A DNA stretch of 56,194 nucleotides, taken from Lachnospiraceae bacterium (GTDB taxonomy: Bacteria; Bacillota; Clostridia; Lachnospirales; Lachnospiraceae). Where the stretch lies: assembly GCA_024403435.1 (NCBI GenBank), contig JAKSRV010000003.1, positions 1-56,194 on the forward strand, read 5' to 3'. Position numbers and translations under genes: made by a program. The notes beneath the pieces were generated by a model. That model made no database searches and had not been told where the DNA came from. It worked only from the letters and a program-made list of their open reading frames with translations. Position 1 is the first letter of the stretch; the number at the start of each line of letters is the position of its first letter. Positions 7,879-17,855 of this stretch are shown here, piece by piece.

Positions 7879-8568
7879 ATGGATACAGTACTTGTTTGTG
7901 ATGATGATAAGGAAATAGTTGAAGCTATAGAGATTTACTTGAAGCGAGAAGGACTGAATGTTCTTAAGGCTTATGATGGAGCGCAGGCTCTTGAAATATT
8001 AAAAAAAGAGGATGTTCAGTTGCTTATTATAGACATAATGATGCCTGTAATGGATGGTATTGAAGCTACCAAGAAAATCAGAATGTCCAGCTCACTTCCT
8101 ATTATTTTCCTGTCCGCAAAGTCTGAAGACAAGGATAAAATAAACGGATTAAATATTGGAGCCGATGACTATATTACCAAACCATTTAATCCTTTGGAGC
8201 TGACAGCAAGAGTAAAATCAAACATCAGACGATACACATCGCTCGGAAGCCAGAAGGACGAGAATGGTAATATCATCAAGATAGATGGGCTGGTTATAAA
8301 TGATGACAATAAGCTTGTTACAGTAGACGGAGAGAATGTAAGACTTACACCGATTGAGTACAGTATTCTTTTATTCCTTGCCAAGAATAAGGGAATGGTT
8401 TATTCATCTTCGCAGCTTTATGAACATATATGGAATGAAAAGCCTGTTGATGCTGAGAATACCGTGGCTGTTCATGTCAGACATATCAGAGAAAAAATTG
8501 AGATTAATCCCAGAGAACCTAAATATCTTAAGGTTGTATGGGGCGTTGGTTATAAGATTGAAGGTTAA
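7879..8568 (+). CDS. OmpR/PhoB-family response regulator
   Basis: 229 residues: receiver domain (1 to about 120) with acidic pocket D8-D10, phospho-acceptor Asp52 in IIDIMMP, and Lys101 in YITKPF; winged-helix DNA-binding domain (about 135-229) ending VWGVGYKIEG. It lies 9 bases before its partner histidine kinase. The target genes are not evident; the neighbouring genes are housekeeping. The subgroup looks VanR-like, but that is an impression only. Confidence 0.94.
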   Translation: MDTVLVCDDDKEIVEAIEIYLKREGLNVLKAYDGAQALEILKKEDVQLLIIDIMMPVMDGIEATKKIRMSSSLPIIFLSAKSEDKDKINGLNIGADDYITKPFNPLELTARVKSNIRRYTSLGSQKDENGNIIKIDGLVINDDNKLVTVDGENVRLTPIEYSILLFLAKNKGMVYSSSQLYEHIWNEKPVDAENTVAVHVRHIREKIEINPREPKYLKVVWGVGYKIEG

Positions 8569-8577
8569 ATGGATTAA

Positions 8578-11034
8578 ATGAAAAAGATTGGATTAAGAAG
8601 AGCACTTCTGTGCATTCTCCTGCATTTGTTGCTGGGAACTGCATTCCTTTTAATTTCATATTTGTTTTTGAATTCTGCGTTTACTATCAGTTATCTTGAC
8701 GGAGATAAGGTATACCAGCTGCAGGCGTATGCGAATTCCAATGAAGCTTTTGAGGATTCTAGTCTGTATACTGAAATATACACCAAGCAGCTTCAGGATA
8801 TAATTGCCCTTTGTGCTGTCAGAAATGAAATAGAGGCCAAAGGTGCTTCGCAGTACAACAATGTAAATATTATTGAATATGTTGAAGATACTGATTTTGC
8901 ATCGGGTATTGATAAAAAGGTAGTATACTCTGTCGATGATTTGATTAAATGGGGAAGACAGGGATATACCTATACCAGACAGACCTTCACTCTTGACGAG
9001 TTCATGAAATTTTATGATTCGGATATTCCCTTTGATATGATCAGAGCAGGTGTTTCCGACGGTATTACATATACTTCAGGTTCCGATGGTATTACAGAGG
9101 TTACGGTTACTTTGCTCAATGCTCCGTTTGAAACGGTTGGCGGCGTATCCGATATTACTAAATTGGCTGATGACTGGCTTGAGTATTTTAAAATCAGAGA
9201 CAGTATCATATATACCAGCGAACGTTTCGCTGATTATTATGAAAACTATAAAAACGGAATGAATTTATATGGTAATTATCCTATAAATCTGCATTACGTT
9301 GTAAGAGTTGGAGAAGGCAACAAGCGCATTACATATACCAACTGTGATGATATGCCATACGATATTTCAAATCTTTCCGATGAGGAATTGAATGAGATAT
9401 TTGCCGATCAGAAGGACTATATCATTTATTATCCTAACAGTCTTGAGTTTTTAACTTTTTCTAATGTGAATGAGTCGGACTTATATACTTATGTTAGATT
9501 GTATTCCGATGAATTGTCAGATCATATGAGTATATGGGCATATGTAGGAGATGATAGTAGTCTTTCTCAGGATGCTTTTGTAAGAAGCAAATCGGTAATT
9601 AACAACAGAAAGAATGATGTTAAAAATCAGAGTATAGCTATTATCTGTCTACTTATTGCATGGATAGGAATATTTGTATTTTTATTGTTTAAGGCCGGAG
9701 TCAAGAAGGATGGTTCGGTATATTCTGTATTCTGGGATAGTATCTGGATTGAGATTTATTTGGTATTTTTTGTGTTGATGTTGGTTATCACAAATGTACT
9801 GTTTACAATGTCTCGAGGAGCCGGCTCAGCAAAACTGATGGTATACGGCGACCTGGCATATTACTCATTGTTTGTAGGTGTTGGCATTATTGACAGTGCG
9901 GCAGCCGGAATGCTTTTTTTCAGTTTCGTAAGACGAATAAGGAATCATACATTTGCAAATAACAGTTTGTTGATGAACTGTTACTCGCTGTTTACACGAG
10001 TAAGAGACAAAATAGAACAAAGTGATAATCCGTATATTAGCGGTTTACTTCCCTTCAATTTATTTCTTGTGCTAAATTATTTTTTGATTTTTGTTCTTAT
10101 TCAGAACTTTATGGATAAGAAGTATGTTCTGTTTGCTATTTTCTGTATTGTATTGCTGGGAGTAGATATATATGCAGCTATTCGTCAGTTCAGAAGAATC
10201 AGTGATCACAGAAATCTGTTTAGGGGTATAAAAAGAATCAGTGACGGAGAGCTTGATTATAAAGTTGATAAGAGTAATATGCTTGAAATAAACGAAGAGT
10301 TCGCCGATGCTGTAAATAATGTCGGTGACGGTATCCGCCAGGCTGTGAGCAACAGTATGAAGGACGAAAAGATGAGATCGGACTTGATTACAAATGTGTC
10401 ACATGATCTTAAGACACCGTTGACTTCAATTATCAACTATGTTGATTTGCTTAAAAGCGAAAAGATTAATCAGGAGCCTGCTGCCGGATATATAAATACA
10501 CTGCAGGAAAAATCGGTCAGATTAAAGCAACTTCTTGAGGATTTGATTGAGGCATCCAGATTATCGTCAGGTTCAATTGAAATAAATCCTCAGAGCCTTG
10601 GAATAAATGAACTTTTGCGACAGGTGGTCGGTGAATATACAGATAAACTCGATGACAAGAAACTTACAGTAATTTATTGCGGGGATGTTAGCTCGCCTAT
10701 CTATGCTGATGGAAGATTGATGTGGAGAATCATGGATAACCTGTTCGGTAATATTATAAAATATTCACTGATGGGGACCAGAGTATACATCAATTTTGAA
10801 GAGGCAGAAGACAGAGTAAATGTTAGCATAAAAAATGTATCTGCAGAGCCGAATACTTTGCAAGGCAACGAGCTTACCGAAAAATTTATCAGAGGCGATT
10901 CGTCAAGATCGACCGAAGGAACCGGACTTGGACTCTTTATTGCCAAAAACCTTACGGAATTGCAGGGCGGTACATTTGAAGTAATAGCCGACGGCGATCT
11001 GTTCAAGGTGAATATGAGTTATAAGAAGGCATAG
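8578..11034 (+). CDS. Large membrane sensor histidine kinase, partner of the response regulator
   Basis: 818 residues. TM1 is at about 9-31, followed by an extracytoplasmic region of about 320 residues with no domain I recognise. Then come five more hydrophobic segments (about 350-372, 388-411, 423-450, 490-508 and 513-532), a short HAMP-like stretch (GIKRISDGELDYKV), the dimerization/phosphoacceptor helix with His609 in NVSHDLKTPL, and an HATPase_c domain (N-box DNLFGNIIKYS, G-box EGTGLGLFIAKN). Autophosphorylation on His609 and transfer to Asp52 of the upstream regulator are expected. The signal is unknown. It ends before a bidirectional terminator. Confidence 0.92.
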   Translation: MKKIGLRRALLCILLHLLLGTAFLLISYLFLNSAFTISYLDGDKVYQLQAYANSNEAFEDSSLYTEIYTKQLQDIIALCAVRNEIEAKGASQYNNVNIIEYVEDTDFASGIDKKVVYSVDDLIKWGRQGYTYTRQTFTLDEFMKFYDSDIPFDMIRAGVSDGITYTSGSDGITEVTVTLLNAPFETVGGVSDITKLADDWLEYFKIRDSIIYTSERFADYYENYKNGMNLYGNYPINLHYVVRVGEGNKRITYTNCDDMPYDISNLSDEELNEIFADQKDYIIYYPNSLEFLTFSNVNESDLYTYVRLYSDELSDHMSIWAYVGDDSSLSQDAFVRSKSVINNRKNDVKNQSIAIICLLIAWIGIFVFLLFKAGVKKDGSVYSVFWDSIWIEIYLVFFVLMLVITNVLFTMSRGAGSAKLMVYGDLAYYSLFVGVGIIDSAAAGMLFFSFVRRIRNHTFANNSLLMNCYSLFTRVRDKIEQSDNPYISGLLPFNLFLVLNYFLIFVLIQNFMDKKYVLFAIFCIVLLGVDIYAAIRQFRRISDHRNLFRGIKRISDGELDYKVDKSNMLEINEEFADAVNNVGDGIRQAVSNSMKDEKMRSDLITNVSHDLKTPLTSIINYVDLLKSEKINQEPAAGYINTLQEKSVRLKQLLEDLIEASRLSSGSIEINPQSLGINELLRQVVGEYTDKLDDKKLTVIYCGDVSSPIYADGRLMWRIMDNLFGNIIKYSLMGTRVYINFEEAEDRVNVSIKNVSAEPNTLQGNELTEKFIRGDSSRSTEGTGLGLFIAKNLTELQGGTFEVIADGDLFKVNMSYKKA

Positions 11035-11091
11035 CTTTATTAAGGGTAATTAGGAGAAAACAAGAAGGTTTAGAAATATGTTAAGAATTAA

Positions 11092-11119
11092 AAGGGAGTG
11101 TGATGATTCACACTCCCTT
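11092..11119. terminator. Bidirectional terminator between the kinase gene and prs
   Basis: AAGGGAGTGTGA and TCACACTCCCTT form a perfect 12-bp stem with a TGAT loop. On the minus strand the stem is followed by TTTTAATTC, a good terminator tail for prs; on the plus strand the tail GATTTAT is weaker. The two genes converge here. Confidence 0.85.
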
Positions 11120-11143
11120 GATTTATATCTGAGACAATATGTA

Positions 11144-12334
11144 TTAGATGATGATATTTTTTCTGCTGTTGTATGCTTCAAGAATAGCATGCATCTTTTC
11201 GGTTGTAGCCATAACGTTTGACATTGAAGCATCGTGATTCATAAAATCGATGATTGATGCAATGAACTTGGTCATATCTGCAACCGTAAACCATTCACGA
11301 CCTGAAATCTCAGGAGGGAGATAGGTGAGGTTGGTGGTAATTACCTGATCAAAGTATCCGTTTTCATATGCTTTATCAAAAGCGCCGAGACCGTCGGTAA
11401 AGAGACCGAAGGTGGTGCAGATAAATACTCGTCTTGCGCCCATTTCTTTGAGCTGCTTAGCACTGTCGATCATTGAACCGCCGGATGAAATCATATCATC
11501 GATGATGATTACGTCGCGTCCTTCAAGCTTATCACCGAGGAACTCGTGAGCAACGATAGGGTTTTTGCCGTTTACAATCTTGGTGTAATCGCGTCTCTTG
11601 TAGAACATACCGGTGTTGATTCCGAGTACGGAAGCAAAGTAGATTGCTCTGTCGAGAGCACCCTCATCGGGAGAAATGACTACTGTATGGTCCTTGTCTA
11701 TCTCAAGGTCATCGCGACTGTTGAGAAGAGCCTTGATGAACTGATAAGGAGGCATGAAGTTGTCAAAGCCCTTGAGAGGCTGTGAATTGTGGATTCTGGG
11801 ATCATGTGCATCGAAGGTAATGAAGTTGCTGATTCCCATATCATACAATTCTTCAAGCATATAAGCCGAATCAAGTGATTCACGGCCGGTTCTTCTGTGC
11901 TGACGTCCTTCATAAAGGAAGGGCATGATGACATTTATACGATTGGCTTTGCCGTTGCAGGCAGCAATTACACGCTTGAGATCCTGATAATGATCGTCAG
12001 GAGACATGTGATTGTCGTAGCCGTTCATTTTGTAAGTGATAGAGTGGTTGCAGACATCAACGAGAATGTAAATGTCCTTACCTCTTGCAGACTCATAGAG
12101 GTGAGCCTTGGATTCGCCGCTGCCAAAGCGGGGAACTTCATATTTGAGAAGATAATTGTCTTCCTTATAGCCGTGGAAAGCGGGATCGTTCTTTACAGAT
12201 TCGTTATTGACATTGCGTCTGTACTCAACAAGGTATTTGTTGATGTCTTCACCCATGGCAGCCATAGAAGGCATTGCGATGAGCTTGAGCTGTCCTACCG
12301 GCATGCTGTTTTCAAGTTCTGAAACATTAGGCAT
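11144..12334 (-). CDS. prs: Ribose-phosphate pyrophosphokinase (PRPP synthetase), long form
   Basis: Makes PRPP from ribose 5-phosphate and ATP for nucleotide, His and Trp synthesis. Motifs: flexible-loop region EGRQHRRTGRESLD, the divalent-metal region FDAHDPRIHN, and the PRPP-binding loop VIIIDDMISSGGS. At 396 residues it is about 80 longer than the usual 315. The extra residues are mainly an N-terminal extension (first 60-70 residues) and an extended C-terminal helix after the RE(W)FTVADMTKF segment. The only minus-strand gene in the window; GAGGT lies 7 bases before its ATG. Confidence 0.93.
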   Translation of the reverse strand: MPNVSELENSMPVGQLKLIAMPSMAAMGEDINKYLVEYRRNVNNESVKNDPAFHGYKEDNYLLKYEVPRFGSGESKAHLYESARGKDIYILVDVCNHSITYKMNGYDNHMSPDDHYQDLKRVIAACNGKANRINVIMPFLYEGRQHRRTGRESLDSAYMLEELYDMGISNFITFDAHDPRIHNSQPLKGFDNFMPPYQFIKALLNSRDDLEIDKDHTVVISPDEGALDRAIYFASVLGINTGMFYKRRDYTKIVNGKNPIVAHEFLGDKLEGRDVIIIDDMISSGGSMIDSAKQLKEMGARRVFICTTFGLFTDGLGAFDKAYENGYFDQVITTNLTYLPPEISGREWFTVADMTKFIASIIDFMNHDASMSNVMATTEKMHAILEAYNSRKNIII

Positions 12335-12361
12335 TTAATGTACCTCACTTATTGTTCATTT

Positions 12362-12390
12362 ATTATAACAATACTGATATTTTTATATCA
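12362..12390 (-). promoter_or_regulatory. Candidate promoter for prs
   Basis: On the minus strand a perfect TATAAT (12367-12362) lies about 28 bases before the prs ATG; 17 bases further upstream is TGATAT (12390-12385), a weak -35 box. The region 12335-12453 is the divergent control region for prs and the DUF512 gene; I see no convincing plus-strand promoter in it. Confidence 0.45.
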
Positions 12391-12453
12391 TTGTGTTAAT
12401 ATATAAGTCAAGGTAACTAATGACGTAAATTAAGTATAAAAAGGCAGTTAAAT

Positions 12454-13791
12454 ATGGAAAAAGTACATAAGCATATTGTCGGCTCCGTAATGCGCGGAAG
12501 CATTGCCGAGGAGATGGAAATCGAGGCCGGAGATGCTGTTATTTCTATAAATGATCAAGTAATCGAAGATATATTTGATTATCAGTTTTATACACAGGAA
12601 GAGGAAATTGTCCTTGTGGTGGAGAAGCCCGACGGAGAACAGTGGGAGCTGGAGATTGAAAAAGATGCTTCAGAAGACCTGGGAATTGTGTTTGAGAACG
12701 GTTTGATGGACAATTATCGTTCCTGCCACAATAAATGTATCTTTTGCTTTATTGACCAGAATCCTCCCGGTATGCGTGAAAGCCTGTATTTCAAGGATGA
12801 TGATTCAAGACTTAGCTTTTTACAGGGCAATTATGTAACGCTTACCAATATGTCCGATCATGATGTTGAACGTATTATAAAATATAGACTTTCTCCTATA
12901 AATGTATCTATTCATACCATGAATCCTGAGCTTAGATGTAAGATGCTTCACAACAGATTCGCGGGGGATGCATTGAAAAAAATAGACAGATTCTATGAGG
13001 CCGGCATTATTATGAACGGCCAGATAGTATTGGTACCCGAATGGAATGACGGCAAGGAACTTGAGTACTCTATCGAACAGATGATGAAGTATTTACCGCA
13101 GCTTGAGAGTGTATCTGTGGTTCCTGTAGGCCTGTCTCGTTACAGAGAGGGCTTAGAGCCACTCAGAACATTTACAAAAGAGGAATCCGGAGAGGTAATA
13201 GACCTCATTGAGAAGTATCAAAAGATTGCCTACGAAAAATACGGTTATCATTTTATTCATGCGAGTGACGAATGGTACATAGTTGCAGGCAGAGAATTGC
13301 CTGAGGCAGAACGCTATGACGGATATCTTCAGCTTGATAACGGTGTTGGTCAGACAAGACTGATGCTTGATGAATTCCACGAAGCGCTTAAGAGAGCCAA
13401 AGCTATGCCTGAAATGCAAAATCGCCCCAAAAGAACGGTATCGACGGTGTGCGGTACACTTATTTCGGGTATTATGAAGCAGGTTACGGAAGAGTTGATG
13501 GAAGCTTTTCCTTGGCTGGATTTAAGACTTTATCCTATAGTCAATGAATTTTACGGTGAAAAAATAACCGTTACAGGCCTTTTGGTAGGACAGGATATTA
13601 TTAATCAGCTGAAGGGCAAAGAACTTGGTGAAAGATTGTTCTTGCCTGAGAATGTTTTGCGAAGCGGAGATGATATTTTCCTGGATGACCTGCATGTGCC
13701 GGATGTTGAATCTGCTTTACAAGTTCACGTAGGTATTGTAAAATCAAGCGGGCGCGAGCTTGTAAATACCTATCTTGGAATCGGAAGCTGA
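12454..13791 (+). CDS. DUF512 radical-SAM-like iron-sulfur protein with N-terminal PDZ domain
   Basis: 445 residues. An N-terminal PDZ-like domain (about 1-65: GSIAEEMEIEAGDAVISIND) is followed by a CHNKCIFC motif, Cys91-Cys95-Cys98, which is the CX3CX2C signature of radical SAM enzymes. The rest matches the DUF512 family (LQGNYVTLTN, CGTLISG, FYGEKITVTGLLVGQD). The biochemical role is unknown. In many Clostridia this gene stands directly upstream of der, as here, which hints at a role in ribosome or RNA maturation (inference). Confidence 0.88.
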   Translation: MEKVHKHIVGSVMRGSIAEEMEIEAGDAVISINDQVIEDIFDYQFYTQEEEIVLVVEKPDGEQWELEIEKDASEDLGIVFENGLMDNYRSCHNKCIFCFIDQNPPGMRESLYFKDDDSRLSFLQGNYVTLTNMSDHDVERIIKYRLSPINVSIHTMNPELRCKMLHNRFAGDALKKIDRFYEAGIIMNGQIVLVPEWNDGKELEYSIEQMMKYLPQLESVSVVPVGLSRYREGLEPLRTFTKEESGEVIDLIEKYQKIAYEKYGYHFIHASDEWYIVAGRELPEAERYDGYLQLDNGVGQTRLMLDEFHEALKRAKAMPEMQNRPKRTVSTVCGTLISGIMKQVTEELMEAFPWLDLRLYPIVNEFYGEKITVTGLLVGQDIINQLKGKELGERLFLPENVLRSGDDIFLDDLHVPDVESALQVHVGIVKSSGRELVNTYLGIGS

Positions 13792-13817
13792 AGCGTCAAT
13801 TTATAATCGGAAATTTC

Positions 13818-13853
13818 GGAAAAGTAAATGAAAAAACGTTTACTTTTCCTTTG
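13818..13853 (+). terminator. Perfect inverted repeat, probable weak terminator before der
   Basis: GGAAAAGTAAA (13818-13828) and TTTACTTTTCC (13839-13849) form an 11-bp perfect stem with a 10-base loop, followed by TTTGG. The stem is A/T rich and the T tract short, so read-through into der is likely. Confidence 0.5.
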
Positions 13854-13883
13854 GTGTGTTTAAAAGAAGTGTGAGGAATTGAT

Positions 13884-15230
13884 ATGGCAGGCAAGAGAAT
13901 GAAGCCGATAGTTGCAATTGTCGGAAGGCCAAATGTAGGAAAATCAACATTGTTTAATGTATTGGCCGGAGACAAGATTTCTATCGTTCAGGATACGCCG
14001 GGCGTTACACGTGACCGTATTTATGCGGACGTAAGCTGGCTTGATTATAATTTTACATTGATTGATACAGGTGGAATTGAGCCCGACAGCAGCGATATTA
14101 TTCTTTCACAGATGCGCGAGCAGGCTCAGATTGCTATTGATACAGCCGATGTGATTATGTTTATCGTTGACGTTAAGCAGGGATTGGTTGATTCTGATGC
14201 AAAGGTTGCCGATATGCTCAGAAGATCTCACAAGCCTGTTATCTTGGTGGTTAATAAGGTAGACTCTTTTGATAAGTATATGGCTGACGTATATGAGTTC
14301 TACAATCTTGGAATCGGTGATCCTTATGCGATTTCATCAGTTAACAGACTCGGTCTTGGTGATATGCTTGATGCCGTTGCGGAGCATTTCCCCGAGCTTG
14401 ATGAGATAGAGGAAGAGGAAGAACTTCCCAAGGTTGCTATTGTAGGTAAGCCCAACGTAGGTAAGTCAAGTCTGATTAACAAGCTCCTCGGAGAGGATCG
14501 CCTTATCGTTTCCGATATTGCGGGCACAACAAGAGATGCCGTAGATACCAAGCTTTCATTTAACGGCAAGGACTATGTGTTTATCGATACTGCCGGTGTC
14601 AGACGTAAGAATAAGATTCACGATCAGCTTGAGCATTACATGATAGTAAGAACCGTAGGTGCTGTAGAGCGCGCGGATATTGTTGTGCTTGTAATTGATG
14701 CAACAGAAGGTGTTACAGAACAGGATGCCAAAATCGCAGGAATTGCTCACGACAGAGGCAAGGCAGTAATTATTGCCGTTAATAAGTGGGATGCACTTGA
14801 GAAGGATGACAAGACTATTTATCGCTTTACTGAGAAAGTAAGGGATACTCTTTCATTCATGCAGTATGCGGAGATTATTTTCATATCAGCACTTACAGGT
14901 CAGAGATTGCCTAAGCTTTTCGAGACTATCGATGCCGTGTATGAGAATCATGCTATGCGTGTCGGCACGGGTGTATTGAATGAGATTATGACAGAAGCTG
15001 TTGCAATGCAGCAGCCTCCGAACGATAAGGGTAAGATTCTGAGACTTTACTATATTACTCAGGTAGCTATCAAGCCTCCGACATTTGTAATATTTGTAAA
15101 TGACAAAGAACTTATGCATTTTTCATATACCAGATATATTGAGAATCAGATCAGAAATACCTTTGGATTCAAGGGTACTCCGTTAAAGTTTATTATAAGG
15201 GAGCGTGGCGAGAATGACGATCGCGGTTAG
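13884..15230 (+). CDS. der: Double-domain GTPase Der (EngA)
   Basis: Essential GTPase for 50S maturation. Two tandem G domains are visible: first [13 protein letters not shown] and NKVD; second [13 protein letters not shown] and NKWD; then a KH-like C-terminal domain. 448 residues, standard length. RBS GTGAGGA upstream. Its 3' end overlaps the start of plsY, so the two are probably translated together. Confidence 0.97.
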   Translation: MAGKRMKPIVAIVGRPNVGKSTLFNVLAGDKISIVQDTPGVTRDRIYADVSWLDYNFTLIDTGGIEPDSSDIILSQMREQAQIAIDTADVIMFIVDVKQGLVDSDAKVADMLRRSHKPVILVVNKVDSFDKYMADVYEFYNLGIGDPYAISSVNRLGLGDMLDAVAEHFPELDEIEEEEELPKVAIVGKPNVGKSSLINKLLGEDRLIVSDIAGTTRDAVDTKLSFNGKDYVFIDTAGVRRKNKIHDQLEHYMIVRTVGAVERADIVVLVIDATEGVTEQDAKIAGIAHDRGKAVIIAVNKWDALEKDDKTIYRFTEKVRDTLSFMQYAEIIFISALTGQRLPKLFETIDAVYENHAMRVGTGVLNEIMTEAVAMQQPPNDKGKILRLYYITQVAIKPPTFVIFVNDKELMHFSYTRYIENQIRNTFGFKGTPLKFIIRERGENDDRG

Positions 15231-15960
15231 AGCATTTTCATTGGCTATCGGATTGGTATTCGGTCTTTTTCAGACCGGTTATATTGTTGGTAAAGCAAAG
15301 GGCGTAGACCTCCGTAAGCATGGAAGCGGCAATTCGGGAACTACAAATGCAGTAAGAGTAATGGGAACCAAATTTGGATTGCTGGTTCTTTTGGGCGATG
15401 CGCTTAAAACAGTGTTTGCTATGCTTATTGTATTTTTTACATTTGGTAATGCATATCCCGATTTGAGACTTTTACTTACTGTTTACGCAGCAATGGGTGC
15501 GATACTTTCACATGATTTCCCTTTCTATATGCATTTTAAGGGAGGAAAAGGAATTGCATGTACAGCAGGTCTTTGCACAGGATTTATCATTTTTAATCCT
15601 TTGATTTGGGTTATTACATTTATTGTATTCCTGATTCCTTTTGTGACTACCAAATATGTATCACTCGGATCACTTTGCGTATATGTTGCATTAGTTATCG
15701 AGTTTATTGTGTTCGGTCAGAACGGTTGGCTCAATATCTTTGGATTTGAAGGTGTTAACAGTCAGTCTGTATTGATTGAAGTTTATGTAATAATATTCCT
15801 GCTTGCGGTGCTTGCATTCTTCCAGCACAGAAAGAATATTGTAAGACTCGTTAAGGGTGAGGAGAGCAAGACTTTCCTTTCCAAGAAAAAGAGAGATGAA
15901 TACAACAAAATGCGTGCTGAACAGGAAGCTGCAAAGGCTGCTCAGCAGAAGGAGAATTGA
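15214..15960 (+). CDS. plsY: Glycerol-3-phosphate acyltransferase PlsY
   Basis: Integral membrane enzyme that acylates glycerol 3-phosphate from acyl-phosphate, the first step of phospholipid synthesis in Gram-positives. Motifs: GSGNSGTTN (motif 1), [14 protein letters not shown] (motif 2 region), TKYVSLGS (motif 3). Five or so TM segments. A charged tail of about 45 residues, rich in K, E and A, follows the last TM segment; most PlsY proteins lack it. An in-frame GTG at 15205 is an alternative start, but AAGGGAG (15197-15203) is too close to it and better placed for the ATG at 15214. It overlaps der by 17 bases. Confidence 0.93.
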   Translation: MTIAVRAFSLAIGLVFGLFQTGYIVGKAKGVDLRKHGSGNSGTTNAVRVMGTKFGLLVLLGDALKTVFAMLIVFFTFGNAYPDLRLLLTVYAAMGAILSHDFPFYMHFKGGKGIACTAGLCTGFIIFNPLIWVITFIVFLIPFVTTKYVSLGSLCVYVALVIEFIVFGQNGWLNIFGFEGVNSQSVLIEVYVIIFLLAVLAFFQHRKNIVRLVKGEESKTFLSKKKRDEYNKMRAEQEAAKAAQQKEN

Positions 15961-16955
15961 TGGCTGATATTACTGTATTGGGTGGCGGAACCTGGGGTGT
16001 TGCTCTGGCTGTATTGCTGGACAGCAACGGACATAATGTCACAATTTGGTCCGCACTCGAAAAGGAAATTAATGACCTTAAGGAAACTCATACACATAAG
16101 GGATTGCCCGGAGCAGTTATTCCCGAGAGTATTTCTTATACTTTGGATCATGCAGAGGCTGCTGCCGGTAAGGATTTGATTATAATGGCTGTTGCCAGCA
16201 GTTTTACCAGACGTACAGCCAAGGCATTTGCGCCTTTTATTAAGGATGGACAGAGAATTGTTACGGTGGCTAAGGGAATCGAGGAGGAAACCTTGATGAC
16301 TCAGACTCAGATTGTTGAATCTGAGATACCGAATGCAAAGCTTGCAGTGCTTTCAGGCCCTTCACATGCTGAGGAGGTAAGCAGAATGCTGCCTACCACA
16401 GTCGTTGTTGGTTCTGAAGATATCAAGAATGCTGAAAACATCGCTGATTTATTTATGAGAGATGTATTCAGAGTCTACACCAGCACCGATGTGCTTGGTA
16501 TTGAACTCGGAGGTTCAATCAAGAATGTAATTGCACTCGCTGCAGGTATTTCCGATGGTCTCGGCTATGGAGATAATGCAAAAGCTGCAATCATTACAAG
16601 AGGTATTGCTGAAATGTCGAGATTAGGCACTGCAATGGGCGGTAAGGAAGCGACATTTGCAGGTCTTACCGGAATTGGTGATTTGATCGTTACCTGTGAT
16701 TCTATGCATTCAAGAAACAGAAGAGCAGGTATCTTGATTGGACAGGGCAAGACTATGCAGGAAGCTATGGACGAGGTACAGCAGATTGTTGAAGGTGTTT
16801 ACTCAGCCAAGGCGGCCAAGGCACTTGCCGATAAGTATCAGATATCAATGCCTATTGTTGAGCAGGTAAATCAGGTATTGTTTGAGAACAAACCTGCGCT
16901 TCAGGCATTTAATGACCTGATGGGTCGTGAAAGAAAAAATGAAATAGCTAAATAA
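15960..16955 (+). CDS. gpsA: NAD(P)-dependent glycerol-3-phosphate dehydrogenase
   Basis: Reduces dihydroxyacetone phosphate to sn-glycerol 3-phosphate, the substrate of PlsY next door. Rossmann motif GGGTWG at the N-terminus, AVLSGPSHAEEV, the catalytic-lysine segment GGSIKNVIALAAG, and GLTGIGDLIVTC. The ATG at 15960 overlaps the plsY stop (TGATG) and has GGAG five bases upstream; the in-frame TTG at 15957 is less likely. 331 residues, normal length. Confidence 0.96.
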   Translation: MADITVLGGGTWGVALAVLLDSNGHNVTIWSALEKEINDLKETHTHKGLPGAVIPESISYTLDHAEAAAGKDLIIMAVASSFTRRTAKAFAPFIKDGQRIVTVAKGIEEETLMTQTQIVESEIPNAKLAVLSGPSHAEEVSRMLPTTVVVGSEDIKNAENIADLFMRDVFRVYTSTDVLGIELGGSIKNVIALAAGISDGLGYGDNAKAAIITRGIAEMSRLGTAMGGKEATFAGLTGIGDLIVTCDSMHSRNRRAGILIGQGKTMQEAMDEVQQIVEGVYSAKAAKALADKYQISMPIVEQVNQVLFENKPALQAFNDLMGRERKNEIAK

Positions 16956-17010
16956 CTTATACTGTAAGGGTCTTTTTTATATATAAGTATCTGTTAATAT
17001 ATGTTTATAA

Positions 17011-17028
17011 ATTGTATGTAAATACAAT
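17011..17028. repeat. Perfect inverted repeat upstream of the MoxR gene
   Basis: ATTGTAT and ATACAAT flank GTAA. The repeat ends two bases before the ribosome binding site GCGGAG (17031-17036). It could be an operator or a small hairpin controlling the moxR-VWA pair. The sequence is AT-rich, so chance cannot be excluded. Confidence 0.45.
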
Positions 17029-17042
17029 ATGCGGAGATTAAA

Positions 17043-17855
17043 ATGCAGGAATTTCAGAGTACCAATGATTATGTTGCAAGTGAAGAACTGATGGCAAGCG
17101 TTAATATCGCTATGGCACTTCAGAAGCCTCTTCTTATTAAAGGCGAGCCCGGTACAGGTAAAACCGAGCTTGCGAGAGCTGTTGCACAGGCTATGGGCAA
17201 GGAACTTATTATTTGGAACATCAAGTCTACCACCAAGGCTCAGGACGGTCTTTATATTTATGATACTATCCAGAGACTCTATGACGGTCAGTTTGGCGAG
17301 AAGGGTGTTGACGATATTGCTCAGTATATTAAGCTTGGAAAGCTTGGAGAGGCATTTGACAGAGATGAGCAGGTAGTTCTTCTTATTGATGAGATCGACA
17401 AGGCTGATTTGGAATTCCCGAATGACTTGCTTTGGGAGCTTGATCGCATGGAGTTTTATATCAATGAGACCAAGAGAACCGTTAAGGCTAAGCACAGACC
17501 TATTGTAATCATTACATCGAATGCAGAGAAGGAACTTCCCGATGCATTCTTGAGAAGATGTATTTTCCATTATATTGATTTCCCCAATAAGGAACTCATG
17601 GAGCAGATTGTAAAGGTTCATTTCCCCAATGTGGAAGAGAATCTTTTGAAGGCTGCTATGGATGTATTTTATGACATCAGAAATATTCACGATATCAGAA
17701 AGAAGCCCAGCACTTCAGAACTTATTGACTGGGTAAATGCACTTCAGCTCGGTGGAATACCTACCGCTACAATCAGAAGTGCACTTCCTTTTATCGGTGT
17801 TGTTGTTAAAAAAGATGAAGACCTTGAGCTTGTTAAGAAGGGCGGATTGAGTTAG
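17043..17855 (+). CDS. MoxR-family AAA+ ATPase
   Basis: 270 residues. Walker A GEPGTGKTE near residue 38, Walker B VVLLIDEIDKAD near 112, sensor 1 VIITSNAEKELPDAFLRRC. MoxR ATPases work with VWA-domain proteins as chaperones that activate or remodel enzyme complexes, often metalloenzymes (CoxD/CoxE, NorQ/NorD, RavA/ViaA). The partner VWA gene follows immediately (TAG of this gene overlaps its GTG start). The client is unknown and no obvious metalloenzyme lies beside it. Confidence 0.92.
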   Translation: MQEFQSTNDYVASEELMASVNIAMALQKPLLIKGEPGTGKTELARAVAQAMGKELIIWNIKSTTKAQDGLYIYDTIQRLYDGQFGEKGVDDIAQYIKLGKLGEAFDRDEQVVLLIDEIDKADLEFPNDLLWELDRMEFYINETKRTVKAKHRPIVIITSNAEKELPDAFLRRCIFHYIDFPNKELMEQIVKVHFPNVEENLLKAAMDVFYDIRNIHDIRKKPSTSELIDWVNALQLGGIPTATIRSALPFIGVVVKKDEDLELVKKGGLS

